64,000 bases of DNA from Corynebacterium tuberculostearicum (lineage in GTDB: Bacteria > Actinomycetota > Actinomycetes > Mycobacteriales > Mycobacteriaceae). Of this stretch, positions 1 to 12,373 are shown in pieces. The position numbers and the translations under genes were made by a program. Numbering within the stretch: position 1 is the stretch's first letter; the number at the start of each line of letters is the position of its first letter. The stretch covers positions 558,001-622,000 of the forward strand of contig NZ_CP065972.1 of the NCBI RefSeq assembly GCF_016127015.1, given 5' to 3'. The notes under the pieces were generated by a model. That model was not told the origin of the DNA. It saw nothing but the letters and a program-made list of their open reading frames with translations, and searched no databases.

Positions 1-1
1 T

Positions 2-3000
2 GTGGGCGAAGACCTCCACATCACAGGCTTGGATCAGTCCCGGCCGTGGGCCTTGGGCACCTTGGCCCATCATGCCCCAGTGCTCGTGGTAACCGCTACG
101 AGTCGCGAGGCCGAGGATCTCACGGCGGAGCTTACGGCGATGCTGGGGGAGAAGGTGGCCATGTTCCCCGCCTGGGAGACTCTGCCGCACGAGCGCCTGA
201 GCCCCGGCGTAGACATCATCGGCCGCCGCGCTGAAGTTCTGCATAATCTCGATAGCCTGCAGGTCATCGTCACGGCTGCCCGCGGCCTGTCTCAGCCCAT
301 CCTGCAGGAGGTGGAGGGCCGCGCTCCCGTCCACCTCGAAGAAGATCATGAATATGACTTTGATGCGGTAGTCCGCGAGCTCGAGTTCCGCGCCTATAAG
401 CACGTAGACATGGTGGCTAAGCGTGGCGAGTACGCTACGCGCGGCGGCATCATCGATATTTTCCCTACGACACTGGATTATCCGGTCCGCGTGGAGTTTT
501 GGGGCGATGAGATTACCGATATCCGCCAATTCTCCGTGGCTGACCAGCGCACCATTCCGGAAATCGAGGTGGGCCGCGTAGACATTTTCCCTGCCCGGGA
601 GCTGCCTATTACGGACGCCATTGCCAAGCGTGCGGCCGATCTCGCCGTCAAGCACCCCGGCAATCCCGCCTTGGTGGAGCTATTGACCAAAGTAAGCGAG
701 CACATCCCGGCCGAAGGTATGGAGGCGCTCCTGCCCGCGCTTTCTGACGCCCCCATGATCACCCTCCCCGAAATCCTGCGCCCCACCACCCACGTGGTGA
801 TGGTCGGTCCGGAAAAGATTCGCCGCCGCGTGGCAGATCTAGAAAAGACCGATGCGGAATTCCTCGCCGCCGGCTGGGAGGCCGCAGCCATGGGCGCCGA
901 TGGCCCGCTGGCTACCGAAGGACTCGATACCGAGGCTTCCAGCTACCGCTCCTATGAGTCGCTCGAGGTCTCCATTAGCGAGTCCGGCCTGCCTTTGTGG
1001 ACTTTCTCCCCACCGGGAATGCTCGCCGCGCCGGAAGAGGAGACCCTCCCGCTCGAATTCGAACCAGGGCCCACCCCGCGCGGAAATATCGATGAAATCG
1101 ACGCCATGATGGCCCAGCTTCTCGCGCACACCAACGCCGGTGGCCGGGCAGCCTTCATCGCGCCGGCGCAAGGTGCCATCAAACGCATGGTGGATCGCTT
1201 TGCAGAAAAGGGCATCCGCACCAAGGTGGCTACCCCCGGCTGGGAGCCCACCGCCGGCGAAGTCACCCTCTACCAAGCACTAAGCCACGCCGGCCTGGTA
1301 TTTCCCAAGGTGAAAAAGCCCAAGGACGCCGAGGCCCTCCCACTGGTCGTTGTAACCGAGACGGATCTGACCGGTAACCGCGTAGGCGATATCGCCGAAG
1401 CGAAGCGCCGGCCCGCCAAGCGCCGCAACAAGGTTGACCCGCTCGCCCTCAAGCAGGGCGATTTTGTGGTGCACGAGACCCACGGCATCGGCAAGTTCCT
1501 CAAGATGGCCGAGCGCACCATCCAGTCCGGCGATGAAACCAGCCGCCGCGAATACATCGTGCTCGAGTACGCGCCCTCCAAGCGTGGTCAGCCCGCCGAT
1601 CAGCTCTGGGTTCCCATGGACTCGCTGGATCTGCTCAGCAAGTACACCGGTGGCGAATCGCCTCACCTGTCCAAGATGGGCGGTTCCGACTGGAAGAACA
1701 CCAAGAAGAAGGCACGCGCCGCCGTGCGCGAAATCGCCGGCGAGCTGGTCGAGCTCTACGCCAAGCGCCAGGCCGCGCCGGGGCACCAATTCTCCCCGGA
1801 TAATCCGTGGCAGGCGGAGATGGAGGATAATTTCCCTTTCGTCGAAACCGAAGATCAGATGCTGGCTATCGAGGCCGTCAAGCAGGACATGGAATCCACG
1901 GTGCCGATGGACCGCGTCGTCGTCGGCGATGTGGGCTACGGCAAAACCGAGGTGGCCATCCGCGCTGCCTTTAAGGCCGTGCAAGACGGCATGCAGGTGG
2001 CCGTCCTCGTGCCCACCACGCTGCTGGCGCAGCAGCACTTTGATACCTTCAGCGAGCGCATGACCGGCTTCCCCGTCAAGATAGAGGTGCTTTCGCGCTT
2101 TACCTCAAAGAAGGAAGCAAAGGACATCTTTAAGGGGCTGGCCGATGGCAGCGTCGATATCGTAGTCGGCACCCACCGCCTCCTCCAGACCGGCGTGCAC
2201 TGGAAGAACCTCGGCCTCATCGTCGTGGACGAGGAGCAGCGCTTCGGCGTGGAGCACAAGGAACACATTAAGGCGCTAAAGGCCAGCGTGGATGTGCTCA
2301 CCATGTCCGCAACACCTATCCCGCGCACCTTAGAGATGTCTATGGCTGGCATCCGCGAGATGTCCACCATCCTGACCCCACCGGAAGACCGCCACCCGGT
2401 GCTGACCTACGTCGGCGCTTACGAGGACAAGCAGGTAGCCGCGGCCATCCGCCGCGAGTTGCTGCGCGATGGTCAAACCTTTTTCATCCACAACAAAGTC
2501 TCTGATATCGAAAAGAAGGCCCGCGAGCTGCGTGACCTGGTACCGGAAGCCCGCGTCGTCGTCGCGCACGGCCAGATGAACGAAGAGGTGCTCGAGCAGA
2601 CCGTCCAGGGCTTCTGGGACCGCGAGTATGACGTTTTGGTATGTACCACCATCGTGGAGACCGGCTTGGATATCGCCAATGCGAATACCCTCATTGTGGA
2701 AAACGCCCACCATATGGGCTTGTCCCAGCTGCACCAGCTGCGCGGGCGAGTAGGTCGTTCCCGCGAGCGCGGCTATGCCTACTTCTTGTACCCCAAGGGC
2801 GCTACGCTCACGGAAACCTCCTATGACCGCCTAGCCACCATCGCCCAAAATAATGACCTTGGTGCGGGCATGGCCGTAGCCATGAAGGACTTGGAGATGC
2901 GCGGTGCCGGCAACGTCCTTGGCGCCCAACAGTCCGGCCACATTGCCGGTGTGGGCTTCGATCTCTACGTGCGCCTCGTTGGCGAGGCAGTAGAAACTTT

Positions 3001-3568
3001 CAAATCCCTCGCCCGCGGCGAGGCTCCCACCGTTACCGATGAAGGCCCGAAGGAAATCCGCATTGATCTCCCCGTGGATGCGCATATCCCGGAAGCCTAT
3101 ATCGATTCCGAGCGCCTGCGCCTGGAGGTCTACCGCAAGCTTGCGGCCTCGCAAAACAATGATGATCTCAAGGCCGTCATCGAGGAAATGGAAGATCGCT
3201 TCGGCCCATTGCCGCAAGAGGTGCTGCGCCTACTCTCCGTTGCTCGCCTGCGCCACCAGGCGCGCCGTGCCGGTATTTCCGATATCACTGTGCAGGGCAC
3301 TCGCATCAAGTTCCACCCCGTCGAGCTGCCGGATTCCAAGCAGGTGCGTCTCAAGCGCCTATATCCGGGCTCTAGCTTCCGCGCGGCCGCGAAGGCCATC
3401 AACGTGCCGTTCCCCAAGGCGGGGCGCAATGTCACCTCGCCCAAGTTGCGCGACGAGGAGCTCATCCAGTGGGCCGCGGACTTTTTGAGCGCGCTTTTTG
3501 ATGTCCAACCCATCAACGTGTCTGGTGAGGAAGCCGGCGCCGGGTCGGTCATCAGCGTAGGCGAGTAG
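2..3568 (+). CDS. mfd: Transcription-repair coupling factor Mfd (5' end cut by window)
   Basis: Superfamily 2 translocase that pushes stalled RNA polymerase off damaged DNA and recruits UvrA for nucleotide excision repair. The 1188 codons visible start in frame at base 2, and the family is usually slightly longer, so the N-terminus probably lies outside the window. Domains in order: UvrB-like region to about residue 350; RNA-polymerase-interacting domain near 485-560 with a VVHETHGIGKF motif; Walker A GDVGYGKT near 642; DEEQ Walker B near 742; the RGRVGRSRERGYAYF motif near 915; and the C-terminal TRCF domain. Upstream of mazG, the LpqU-like gene and eno, as in mycobacteria, but separated from them by nadC, nadA and an antiporter on the other strand. 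Confidence 0.97.
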   Translation: MGEDLHITGLDQSRPWALGTLAHHAPVLVVTATSREAEDLTAELTAMLGEKVAMFPAWETLPHERLSPGVDIIGRRAEVLHNLDSLQVIVTAARGLSQPILQEVEGRAPVHLEEDHEYDFDAVVRELEFRAYKHVDMVAKRGEYATRGGIIDIFPTTLDYPVRVEFWGDEITDIRQFSVADQRTIPEIEVGRVDIFPARELPITDAIAKRAADLAVKHPGNPALVELLTKVSEHIPAEGMEALLPALSDAPMITLPEILRPTTHVVMVGPEKIRRRVADLEKTDAEFLAAGWEAAAMGADGPLATEGLDTEASSYRSYESLEVSISESGLPLWTFSPPGMLAAPEEETLPLEFEPGPTPRGNIDEIDAMMAQLLAHTNAGGRAAFIAPAQGAIKRMVDRFAEKGIRTKVATPGWEPTAGEVTLYQALSHAGLVFPKVKKPKDAEALPLVVVTETDLTGNRVGDIAEAKRRPAKRRNKVDPLALKQGDFVVHETHGIGKFLKMAERTIQSGDETSRREYIVLEYAPSKRGQPADQLWVPMDSLDLLSKYTGGESPHLSKMGGSDWKNTKKKARAAVREIAGELVELYAKRQAAPGHQFSPDNPWQAEMEDNFPFVETEDQMLAIEAVKQDMESTVPMDRVVVGDVGYGKTEVAIRAAFKAVQDGMQVAVLVPTTLLAQQHFDTFSERMTGFPVKIEVLSRFTSKKEAKDIFKGLADGSVDIVVGTHRLLQTGVHWKNLGLIVVDEEQRFGVEHKEHIKALKASVDVLTMSATPIPRTLEMSMAGIREMSTILTPPEDRHPVLTYVGAYEDKQVAAAIRRELLRDGQTFFIHNKVSDIEKKARELRDLVPEARVVVAHGQMNEEVLEQTVQGFWDREYDVLVCTTIVETGLDIANANTLIVENAHHMGLSQLHQLRGRVGRSRERGYAYFLYPKGATLTETSYDRLATIAQNNDLGAGMAVAMKDLEMRGAGNVLGAQQSGHIAGVGFDLYVRLVGEAVETFKSLARGEAPTVTDEGPKEIRIDLPVDAHIPEAYIDSERLRLEVYRKLAASQNNDDLKAVIEEMEDRFGPLPQEVLRLLSVARLRHQARRAGISDITVQGTRIKFHPVELPDSKQVRLKRLYPGSSFRAAAKAINVPFPKAGRNVTSPKLRDEELIQWAADFLSALFDVQPINVSGEEAGAGSVISVGE

Positions 3569-3609
3569 CTGATGGGATAACTCCCCGTTGGCGAGTAGCC
3601 GATCGGCGG

Positions 3610-4548
3610 TTAGGAGAAGTCCAAGCCGATATCCAGCACGCGCACCGAGTGGGTGAGGGCGCCGACGGCGATATAGTCCACGCCCGAGGTGCCGTACTCA
3701 CCGGCGTTCTCCAGCTGCAATCCGCCGGAGACCTCCAGCGCCGTGGTTGGGCTTAGGGCTTGGCGGCAGTGGACGGCGGTGTGGACATCGGCAAGCGCGA
3801 AGTTATCCAACAGCACCATATCCGGGTGCAGCGGGAGCACCTCGTCGAGCTGATCTAAGGTATCGACCTCGACCTCGCAGGCAATGTCAGGGGCATGCTC
3901 GCGTACGCGGCGCAGGGCCGTTGCCACGCTGCCACCTACGGCGAGCACATGATTGTCCTTAATCATGGCGGCGTGGCCCAAGCCCATGCGGTGGTTCGCC
4001 CCGCCGCCGGCGCGCACGGCGTATTTCTGCAGCGTGCGCAGGCCAGGTAGGGTCTTGCGGGTATCGCGCACCTGGGCTTGCTTAACGCTATCCGGGGTCC
4101 CTGTGTCCGCCGCTGCTGCTGCGATGGCATCGACCCAACGCCGGGTCTGCGTAGCGATGCCGCTTACGTGCGAGACCATATTGAGCATGGTGCGCTCAGC
4201 GGCCAGCACGAGGAGGGTAGGCGCCTGCACCGTGGCGATGACCTGGCCTGGGGCAACGCGGTCGCCGTCGGTGGAGTGGAGGGTGATGGTAGGGGCTGGG
4301 GCATCGGCAAGCGCGGAGCCCGCAGTATCCACGCCCCACTGGGCTAAGTGCTGGGCGGTGGCCCCAAGGACCTCTTCGATAAGGCCCAAGCCTGCGATGG
4401 TGCCGGCCTCGCGCGCGGTGAACTCCGCCGTGCAGCGGGCCTCACCCGGCACCGTGGCAAGCGAGGTGTAATCCGGCCCATAAGCGAAATCCTCATCCAA
4501 GGCCGTGGCGATAAGAGCGGAGCAATCAGGCAGGCGCAGGGATTCCAT
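3610..4548 (-). CDS. nadC: Nicotinate-nucleotide pyrophosphorylase (quinolinate phosphoribosyltransferase)
   Basis: Converts quinolinate and PRPP to nicotinate mononucleotide, the third step of de novo NAD synthesis. At 312 aa it is slightly longer than typical NadC (280-300 aa). Family signatures are the TRKTLPGLRTLQKYAV block with GGGANHRMGL just after it, MIKDNH, and the barrel strand EVEVDTLDQ. The ATG lies immediately after the nadA stop (TAA at 4551-4549), so the two genes are almost certainly one translationally coupled operon. The frequent actinobacterial partner nadB or a NifS-like gene is not beside it. It runs convergently into mfd with a gap of only about 40 bp. Confidence 0.96.
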   Translation of the reverse strand: MESLRLPDCSALIATALDEDFAYGPDYTSLATVPGEARCTAEFTAREAGTIAGLGLIEEVLGATAQHLAQWGVDTAGSALADAPAPTITLHSTDGDRVAPGQVIATVQAPTLLVLAAERTMLNMVSHVSGIATQTRRWVDAIAAAAADTGTPDSVKQAQVRDTRKTLPGLRTLQKYAVRAGGGANHRMGLGHAAMIKDNHVLAVGGSVATALRRVREHAPDIACEVEVDTLDQLDEVLPLHPDMVLLDNFALADVHTAVHCRQALSPTTALEVSGGLQLENAGEYGTSGVDYIAVGALTHSVRVLDIGLDFS

Positions 4549-5574
4549 TTACTCGCCCCCGCCGCCGGGGTTGCCGATGGAAATCATGGCCTCGAGGGAC
4601 TTGCGCGCCGCATTCGCGATGTCTTCTGGAACCGTAACCTCATCGGTCTCTTCCATCAGGCAGTGCTCCAGGGCCTGTGGGGTAATCATCTTCATGTACT
4701 TGCACTCGGCGTGATCGTTGACGGCCTGGAAATCGACGTCCGGCGCGGCCTGGCGCAGCTGGTGCAACATGCCGGTCTCGGTGGCGACGAGCACCTTGTT
4801 TTGGGGCTGCTTCTGGGACTGGGTGATCATTTGCCCGGTTGAGAGCATGTGCACGCGCTCTTGTGGCACCAAGCCCTCGTTGGCCAGGTACAACGCGGAA
4901 TTGGAGCACCCGCATTCCGGGTGGATATACAGGTCCGCGTCTGGGTTATCTTGGGTCTGTTGGGTCAGCTGCTGGGAACTGATGCCCGCGTGCACGTGGC
5001 ACTCACCGGCCCAGATGTATATATTTTCCCGGCCGGTCTCGCGCTTCACGTAGGCGCCCAAGAACTGGTCTGGGCAAAAGAGGATCTCTTTATCCGTCGG
5101 CAGCGAGTTGACCACGTCGACGGCATTAGAGGATGTACAGCAGACATCGGTCAGCGCCTTGACCTCTGCGGTGGTATTGACGTAGCTGACCACAAGGGCG
5201 TCGGGGTGCTCAGCCTTCCAGGCGCGCAGCTCATCGGCGGTAATGGAATCCGCCAGGGAACACCCAGCGCGCTCATCGGGGATGAGGACCTTCTTATTCG
5301 GCGAAAGAATCTTGGCGGATTCCGCCATGAAGTGCACACCGCAAAAGACGATGATATCTGCATCGGTTTCCGCCGCCTTGCGGGACAGCGCCAAGGAATC
5401 GCCGGTGTGGTGGGCAACGTCCTGGATCTCCGGGATCTGGTAATTATGTGCCAGGATCACCGCATTGCGCTGCTCCGCCAACTCTTTAATCCGCTCTGCC
5501 CAAGCGTTGCCTGCCGCGAGGTCCGAACCAGCGGGAGTGGCAGATGGCATGACGCTAACATTGGTTTGAGTCAC
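4549..5574 (-). CDS. nadA: Quinolinate synthase A
   Basis: [4Fe-4S] enzyme that condenses iminoaspartate with dihydroxyacetone phosphate to give quinolinate. 341 aa. The expected cluster ligands are visible as Cys105 (ERAGCS), Cys192 (AGECHVH) and Cys291 (AECKYM), at the spacing known for the family. Other signatures are LAHNYQ near residue 42 and the C-terminal MISIGNPGG. The start is GTG, supported by a GGAG element 5 nt upstream; the first 20 or so residues are poorly conserved-looking. First gene of nadA-nadC. No NadB or NdnR-type repressor gene is adjacent, so iminoaspartate must be supplied by an enzyme encoded elsewhere. Confidence 0.97.
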   Translation of the reverse strand: MTQTNVSVMPSATPAGSDLAAGNAWAERIKELAEQRNAVILAHNYQIPEIQDVAHHTGDSLALSRKAAETDADIIVFCGVHFMAESAKILSPNKKVLIPDERAGCSLADSITADELRAWKAEHPDALVVSYVNTTAEVKALTDVCCTSSNAVDVVNSLPTDKEILFCPDQFLGAYVKRETGRENIYIWAGECHVHAGISSQQLTQQTQDNPDADLYIHPECGCSNSALYLANEGLVPQERVHMLSTGQMITQSQKQPQNKVLVATETGMLHQLRQAAPDVDFQAVNDHAECKYMKMITPQALEHCLMEETDEVTVPEDIANAARKSLEAMISIGNPGGGGE

Positions 5575-5615
5575 AAGTGCTCCAAAAAGTGATAGTCACA
5601 GGAATTAGTGGGGTG

Positions 5616-5645
5616 TTATAATCGTACTAAACTGTCTGTGTTCAA
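5616..5645 (-). promoter_or_regulatory. Candidate sigma-A promoter of nadA-nadC
   Basis: On the minus strand a TTGAAC hexamer (5645-5640) and TTATAA (5621-5616) are 18 bp apart and about 40 nt upstream of the nadA GTG. The spacer contains an AT-rich TTTAGTA stretch that could carry an NAD-responsive operator, but I cannot assign a regulator. Confidence 0.4.
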
Positions 5646-5672
5646 GACCACTTGTGATGGCGGGGCAGGTGA

Positions 5673-7148
5673 TTAGAGCTCCAGCGATCCTTGGGTGAGG
5701 CCGACCGCGGCGATGGTGGCGGCCACCAGCACCACGATGACGATTGACCACTCAAATCCATTAAAAAGCTTCTCGCGGCGCGATAGGCGGGTGAGCACGT
5801 ACGGGATAATTCCCGGCACGACGGCGAGGGCACCGAAGAGAATATAAACCGGGTCGGCGGCATAAATGAGCCACAGCGAGTACACGAAGGCCACCAGCGC
5901 GATGCCAAAGTGGCGCCGGTTTTCGCGTTTGGGAATATCCGGCCCAGAGAGATCGAACCGCGTTCCGGCGTGCGGGTGGGTCACACCCTTGCCCCGTATC
6001 GCTAGCAGCAGCAGATACAGCGAAGAGAAGATATAGGGCAGGAGGTACATGATGGTGGCGAGCTGCACCATCGCGGCATAAGAAGCCTCGTTGACGTAGA
6101 AGACGATGATGAACAGCTGGATGGCCATCGTGGAAATCAGCTGTGCTACCCACGGGGCGCCGGCCACATTGATGGTGCCAATGCGGCGAGGAATGAGGCC
6201 GTCGATGGCCATCATGACGATGGGCTCAGCGCACAGCATTTGCCAGGAAACGTAGGCGCCGAGGACCGAGAGGCACAGGCCGATGGAAATCAGCGCGCCG
6301 CCCCAGGGGCCGACGACCTCTGTGAGCACCGAGGCCATGGAATTATCTGGCAGTGCGGCCAGTTCTTCCTTGGTCATCACGCCAAAGCTCAACGTGGAAA
6401 CGGAGACCAAGAGCGCCAGCACGGAGAAGAAGCCAATGACGGTGGCGCGACCAACATCGGTGCGCTTAGAAGCCTGCTTGGAATAAACGGAGGCGCCCTC
6501 CACGCCGATGAAGACCCACACAGTAAAGAGCATAATTCCTTGAACCTGCTCGAAAACACTGGCCTCGGAGGCACGCCCCCAGAAGTCCAAGGTGAATTTA
6601 TCCCAGCTGAACCCGAGGAAAGCAATGAGCACTACGAAGGCCAAGATGGGCACGATCTTGGCAATCGTGGTGATGAGGTTCATGAACGCGGCCTGCTTAA
6701 TACCGCGAGCGAGCACCGCGAAAATGCCCCAGGATAGGAGGGAGACGGCGATGGCGGAGGACCAGTAATGGTCGGCGTCGAAAAGCGGCAGGTAATGGCC
6801 CAAAGTATTGAAAAAGAGGGTGGCATACCCCACCTGCGCCATAACGGAGCCCAGCCAGTAGCCCCAGCCGGAGGTAAAGCCAATAAAATCGCCGAGGCCG
6901 GCGCGCACATAGGAATAGACGCCAGAATCAAGGTGCGGCTTTCGGCGGGCCAGAATTTGAAAAACAAACGCCACAGAGAGCATGCCGACGCCCGCGACCA
7001 GCCAGCCGATGAGCATCGCGCCTGGGCCGGCAACGGAGGCAATGTTTTGCGGCAGCGAGAAAATGCCCGCGCCCACGGTGGAACCGATAATCAGCGCGAC
7101 GAGGGTCCACAACGTCACGGAGTGGGATTTATTCTGGCTGGAGGTCAT
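5673..7148 (-). CDS. APA-family basic amino acid antiporter (LysI/ArcD type)
   Basis: Membrane carrier of 491 aa with about 12 hydrophobic segments. The N-terminal IIGSTVGAGIFSLPQ motif is the substrate-binding helix of the amino acid-polyamine-organocation (APA) superfamily. The GWLVAGVGML, SGVYSYVRAGLGD and ADPVYILFGAL segments fit the arginine/ornithine antiporter (ArcD) branch, which also contains the C. glutamicum lysine permease LysI. Exact substrate (lysine, arginine or ornithine) cannot be read from sequence. There are no arc (arginine deiminase) genes nearby, which favours a LysI-like uptake role over ADI-pathway exchange. Divergent from mazG with only about 50 bp between starts, and upstream of nadA in the same orientation with a 98 bp gap. 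Confidence 0.85.
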   Translation of the reverse strand: MTSSQNKSHSVTLWTLVALIIGSTVGAGIFSLPQNIASVAGPGAMLIGWLVAGVGMLSVAFVFQILARRKPHLDSGVYSYVRAGLGDFIGFTSGWGYWLGSVMAQVGYATLFFNTLGHYLPLFDADHYWSSAIAVSLLSWGIFAVLARGIKQAAFMNLITTIAKIVPILAFVVLIAFLGFSWDKFTLDFWGRASEASVFEQVQGIMLFTVWVFIGVEGASVYSKQASKRTDVGRATVIGFFSVLALLVSVSTLSFGVMTKEELAALPDNSMASVLTEVVGPWGGALISIGLCLSVLGAYVSWQMLCAEPIVMMAIDGLIPRRIGTINVAGAPWVAQLISTMAIQLFIIVFYVNEASYAAMVQLATIMYLLPYIFSSLYLLLLAIRGKGVTHPHAGTRFDLSGPDIPKRENRRHFGIALVAFVYSLWLIYAADPVYILFGALAVVPGIIPYVLTRLSRREKLFNGFEWSIVIVVLVAATIAAVGLTQGSLEL

Positions 7149-7199
7149 TGGCCTAAAATACCTTGAATAGCCCCATAATGGGAACTCGGGCTAGACTTT

Positions 7200-7793
7200 G
7201 TGCACATGACTGTGCTGTTGCTCGATGAACGCTGGCCCACCATGATCCCCATGCAGGCGCACGGGAAGCTGCGTGGCCCTGTCCACTTCACGGGTGAGGT
7301 ACCCGTGTCTGTACGGTGGAATTTCTCCGATCTGCTGGTAGGCGAGGACGCCACCGGAACCTTGGTCAGCACCGACGAACACGATCCGGAAACTCGCGCC
7401 CGCCTCGCTAGCGGCGAGTCCGTCATTCGCGCCGAATCCCTTGCGGATCCCATCATGCAGGCGCGCCAGACCATGGCCACGGCGCGGCGCATTGGGGAGT
7501 GGGAGCGCGAGCAAACCCATACCTCGCTCTTGCCCTATCTTGAGGAGGAGTCTGCCGAATTCGCCGCGGCCGTGCGCAACCGCGAACCGGAAAGCGAGAT
7601 GCTCAAAGAGTTGGGCGATATCTTCCTCCAAGTACTCTTCCATGCGGAAATCTCCACCTTTTCGCTTGATGATGTGGCCCAGAGTTTCCTCACCAAAATG
7701 CGCGCCCGCGCCCCATACCTCTTTGATGGCACCACGGAGATTGTCGACGTTGACACGCAAGAGAGGCTATGGCGCGAAGGTAAGGGAATGTAG
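7200..7793 (+). CDS. mazG: MazG-type nucleoside triphosphate pyrophosphohydrolase
   Basis: 197 aa. The C-terminal half carries the all-alpha NTP-PPase metal motif EEESAEF, then ELGDIFLQVLFHAEIS (ExxD), followed by the RAPYLFDG segment typical of MazG. The N-terminal ~90 residues are unlike the E. coli enzyme, as in mycobacterial MazG, which also has a divergent N-terminal region. The family hydrolyses NTPs, including oxidised nucleotides, to NMP and PPi. Start GTG at 7200 or ATG at 7206. Next gene begins 11 bp downstream, giving the conserved mazG-lpqU-eno order. Confidence 0.88.
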   Translation: MHMTVLLLDERWPTMIPMQAHGKLRGPVHFTGEVPVSVRWNFSDLLVGEDATGTLVSTDEHDPETRARLASGESVIRAESLADPIMQARQTMATARRIGEWEREQTHTSLLPYLEEESAEFAAAVRNREPESEMLKELGDIFLQVLFHAEISTFSLDDVAQSFLTKMRARAPYLFDGTTEIVDVDTQERLWREGKGM

Positions 7794-7804
7794 GATGGCT
7801 TCTC

Positions 7805-8566
7805 ATGAAGAGGCTCCTGCAGATATTCGGGGGCTGCGGGGTGGCCGTAGCCGTGATCATCGCGTTGGTGGCATGGCTGTTGACGGGGCACGGCACTTCC
7901 CAGAAGCCCGTACCGGAGAACATTCCGCCCGTTGAAGGCAAAGAGGTCGCGCGTATTGACGTCAATGCTCCCGGCCGCACTGCGGATAAGCTTACCTACT
8001 GGGCCTCTGACTTAGCTGAGCAGACGGGCATCCCGCCGGCCGCACTGCGCGCTTATGGCAACGCCGAACTCATCGCTCAGCAAAAATGGCCGAATTGCCA
8101 TCTGCGGTGGAATACCCTTGCCGGCCTAGGCTACGTGGAGACCCGCCACGGCACCTACAACGGCAATTGGTTTAAGCCCTCCAAGCTTGACGACGCCGGC
8201 TACCCCCAACCACCCATCAACGGCATCGCCCTCGATGGCCTGAACAATACGGCGCACACTCCAGATACCGATAATGGCGATATCGATGGGGATTCCGAAT
8301 ATGACCGCGCCGTCGGCCCGATGCAATTTATCCCGACCACATGGAAATCGGTGGGCGCCGATGCTAACGGCGATGGGAAGGCAGATCCCAATCAAATTGA
8401 CGACGCCGCAGTCGGCGCCGCCGGACTTTTATGCTTTGGTGATAGAGATCTCTCTAACCCAGAACAGTGGGAGGAAGCAGTTCTAAATTACAACCAGTCC
8501 AGCGAGTATTTGCATAAAGTTGCACACGCCGCCAATGCCTATTCGGTTCCGCAAAGTGCCAAGTAG
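7805..8566 (+). CDS. LpqU-like membrane-anchored lytic transglycosylase
   Basis: 253 aa with one N-terminal membrane anchor (residues 8-27, GCGVAVAVIIALVAWLL). No lipobox Cys is seen, so it looks membrane-tethered rather than lipidated. The catalytic region has the MltB/SLT-like order WNTLAGLGYVETRHG (candidate catalytic Glu), then GPMQFIPTTW, DANGDGKADPNQIDDA and a final YNQSSEYLHKV. Expected to cleave peptidoglycan glycan strands outside the membrane. Same place (mazG, this gene, eno) as lpqU in mycobacteria. Confidence 0.85.
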   Translation: MKRLLQIFGGCGVAVAVIIALVAWLLTGHGTSQKPVPENIPPVEGKEVARIDVNAPGRTADKLTYWASDLAEQTGIPPAALRAYGNAELIAQQKWPNCHLRWNTLAGLGYVETRHGTYNGNWFKPSKLDDAGYPQPPINGIALDGLNNTAHTPDTDNGDIDGDSEYDRAVGPMQFIPTTWKSVGADANGDGKADPNQIDDAAVGAAGLLCFGDRDLSNPEQWEEAVLNYNQSSEYLHKVAHAANAYSVPQSAK

Positions 8567-8641
8567 CGTCACACAGCAAAGTTTTCTGCAACAATTGACT
8601 ACGTAGCTGGGCTGGCTGGTCCAGAGCGAACTTATTTATGA

Positions 8642-11099
<2,458 letters not shown>

Positions 11100-11218
11100 G
11101 GAAAGTTCCCCCTCTGGAATAAATCGCACACCCAATCGAATTTCTGCCCTCAGTATAAGCCGCCTTGCTGGCTTGCGCAAGGCTTGAAGCGAAAAATTGT
11201 GCGAAATTTAGGAGGGGT

Positions 11219-11806
11219 CTAGTAGCTGAAAATTTTGTCAGCCACTGCCTCGAGTTCCTTATCATCATATTTGTCACCGCAGGTGGCGAGGGAACCCACT
11301 CCAGCCATGTACATGGTAAATAGCTTGTCAGGGAGGGGAGAGGCCGCTGACATTTCAAGCTTTTCGTAGACGGGAGCGTATTTCCTGTCAAACTCTTCTA
11401 AATCGGGAACGAGCTCCTCAAATCCGCTGTCGCCATGGGCTAGCAAATACTTAGCATCGTCTAGAATCTGATCATTCTCGCAGGCAACAGCTCCAGCCTT
11501 CTTCAGGGTCGTGGCGTTGACCTCGTAGCTGGTGGGGCCGTCATCGGTATCGGAAGCGCCCGCGCCGAACACGTCCAGGTAAAAGTCCGGGATCGTGCCG
11601 TGTTCTTTTATGTGGTAAATGAAGCCGCTTTTGGTATTGAGGTCGTGGTTTCTGCTGGTGGTAGTGGTAGGAGCTTCGCTGCTGGTAGTGCTTTTGCTAG
11701 TGGGGGACTCCGCTTCGGTGGCGACTTCTTCTTTGTGGTCGCTCGAGCTGCACCCAGCAAGTAGGGCGCCTACGGCGGCTAGGAGGAGGAGACGCTTGAG
11801 TGGCAT
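11219..11806 (-). CDS. Secreted lipoprotein of unknown function (paralogue of the next, broken gene)
   Basis: 195 aa. Signal peptide MPLKRLLLLAAVGALLAGC with a lipobox (LAGC, Cys19), then a Ser/Thr-rich linker to about residue 50 and a globular part. The globular part ends in a region rich in charged residues with two Cys (near 109 and 177) that could form a disulfide. It aligns by eye along most of its length with the adjacent gene (LKRLL signal, VxAxTLKKAGAVACENDxxLD, GxxxTCGDKYDDKELEAVADKI), so the pair arose by tandem duplication. No function recognised. Confidence 0.8.
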   Translation of the reverse strand: MPLKRLLLLAAVGALLAGCSSSDHKEEVATEAESPTSKSTTSSEAPTTTTSRNHDLNTKSGFIYHIKEHGTIPDFYLDVFGAGASDTDDGPTSYEVNATTLKKAGAVACENDQILDDAKYLLAHGDSGFEELVPDLEEFDRKYAPVYEKLEMSAASPLPDKLFTMYMAGVGSLATCGDKYDDKELEAVADKIFSY

Positions 11807-11841
11807 TACTATTCCTTAGGCAGGGAATATGGTTCGAAGCT

Positions 11842-12373
11842 CTAGCTGGAATGGATCGTCTCAGCGACCTTTTCCAGTTCCTCATCGCTGAATTCATCAC
11901 CGCAAGACATCACGGCGCCGAGTGAGGTCATCGCTGCAGCCATGATTTTGTCAGAGTCCGGTGCGTCATCAGGGATGTCTAGCGCTTCAAAAACATCACG
12001 ATATTTGTCATCAGAGCCGTCGACCGATGACATAACTGCTTCCCCCAAATTTGTCGGTGTTTCCTCGGAAATATTCCTTCGAGATATCGAGCAATTCATC
12101 ATTCTTGCAGGCAGCTTCGCCGGCCTTCTTGACAGAGTCTGCGTTGGTTTCAAAGCTTTCGGGCTGATCGTCTCCCTCGAGCTGGTCAGCATCATGGTTG
12201 ATGTAATCATCCGGCAGGATCTTATACTCCTTGAGGTAGTCGGCCATGCCGTCTTTAGCGTTTAGGTCGTAGCCGTCACCGTAGACGGGGTATTCGCCGT
12301 CTTGGGCGGAGGGGTTGCAGCTGGCGAGGAATAAGGTTGCGGTGAGAACGGGCAGGAGGCGTTTGAGGGACAT
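11842..12373 (-). pseudogene. Frameshifted paralogous lipoprotein gene
   Basis: The ATG at 12373 opens a lipoprotein signal (MSLKRLLPVLTATLFLASC, Cys19) that matches the neighbour's layout up to about residue 113 (KEYFRGNTDKFG). The frame then closes at 12011. The remainder of the family domain, ending GAVMSCGDEFSDEELEKVA, continues in another frame down to 11842. The switch falls at a run of five G on the minus strand (near 12043) and corresponds to one extra base. Either a true inactivation, a phase-variable tract or a sequencing error. If repaired the protein would be about 176 aa. Confidence 0.75.

Noticed and set aside
3560..3605. Duplicated GGCGAGTAGC-GAT stretch just after the mfd stop
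   Set aside because: Two short copies 30 bp apart; most likely a small local duplication, with no terminator or regulatory shape.
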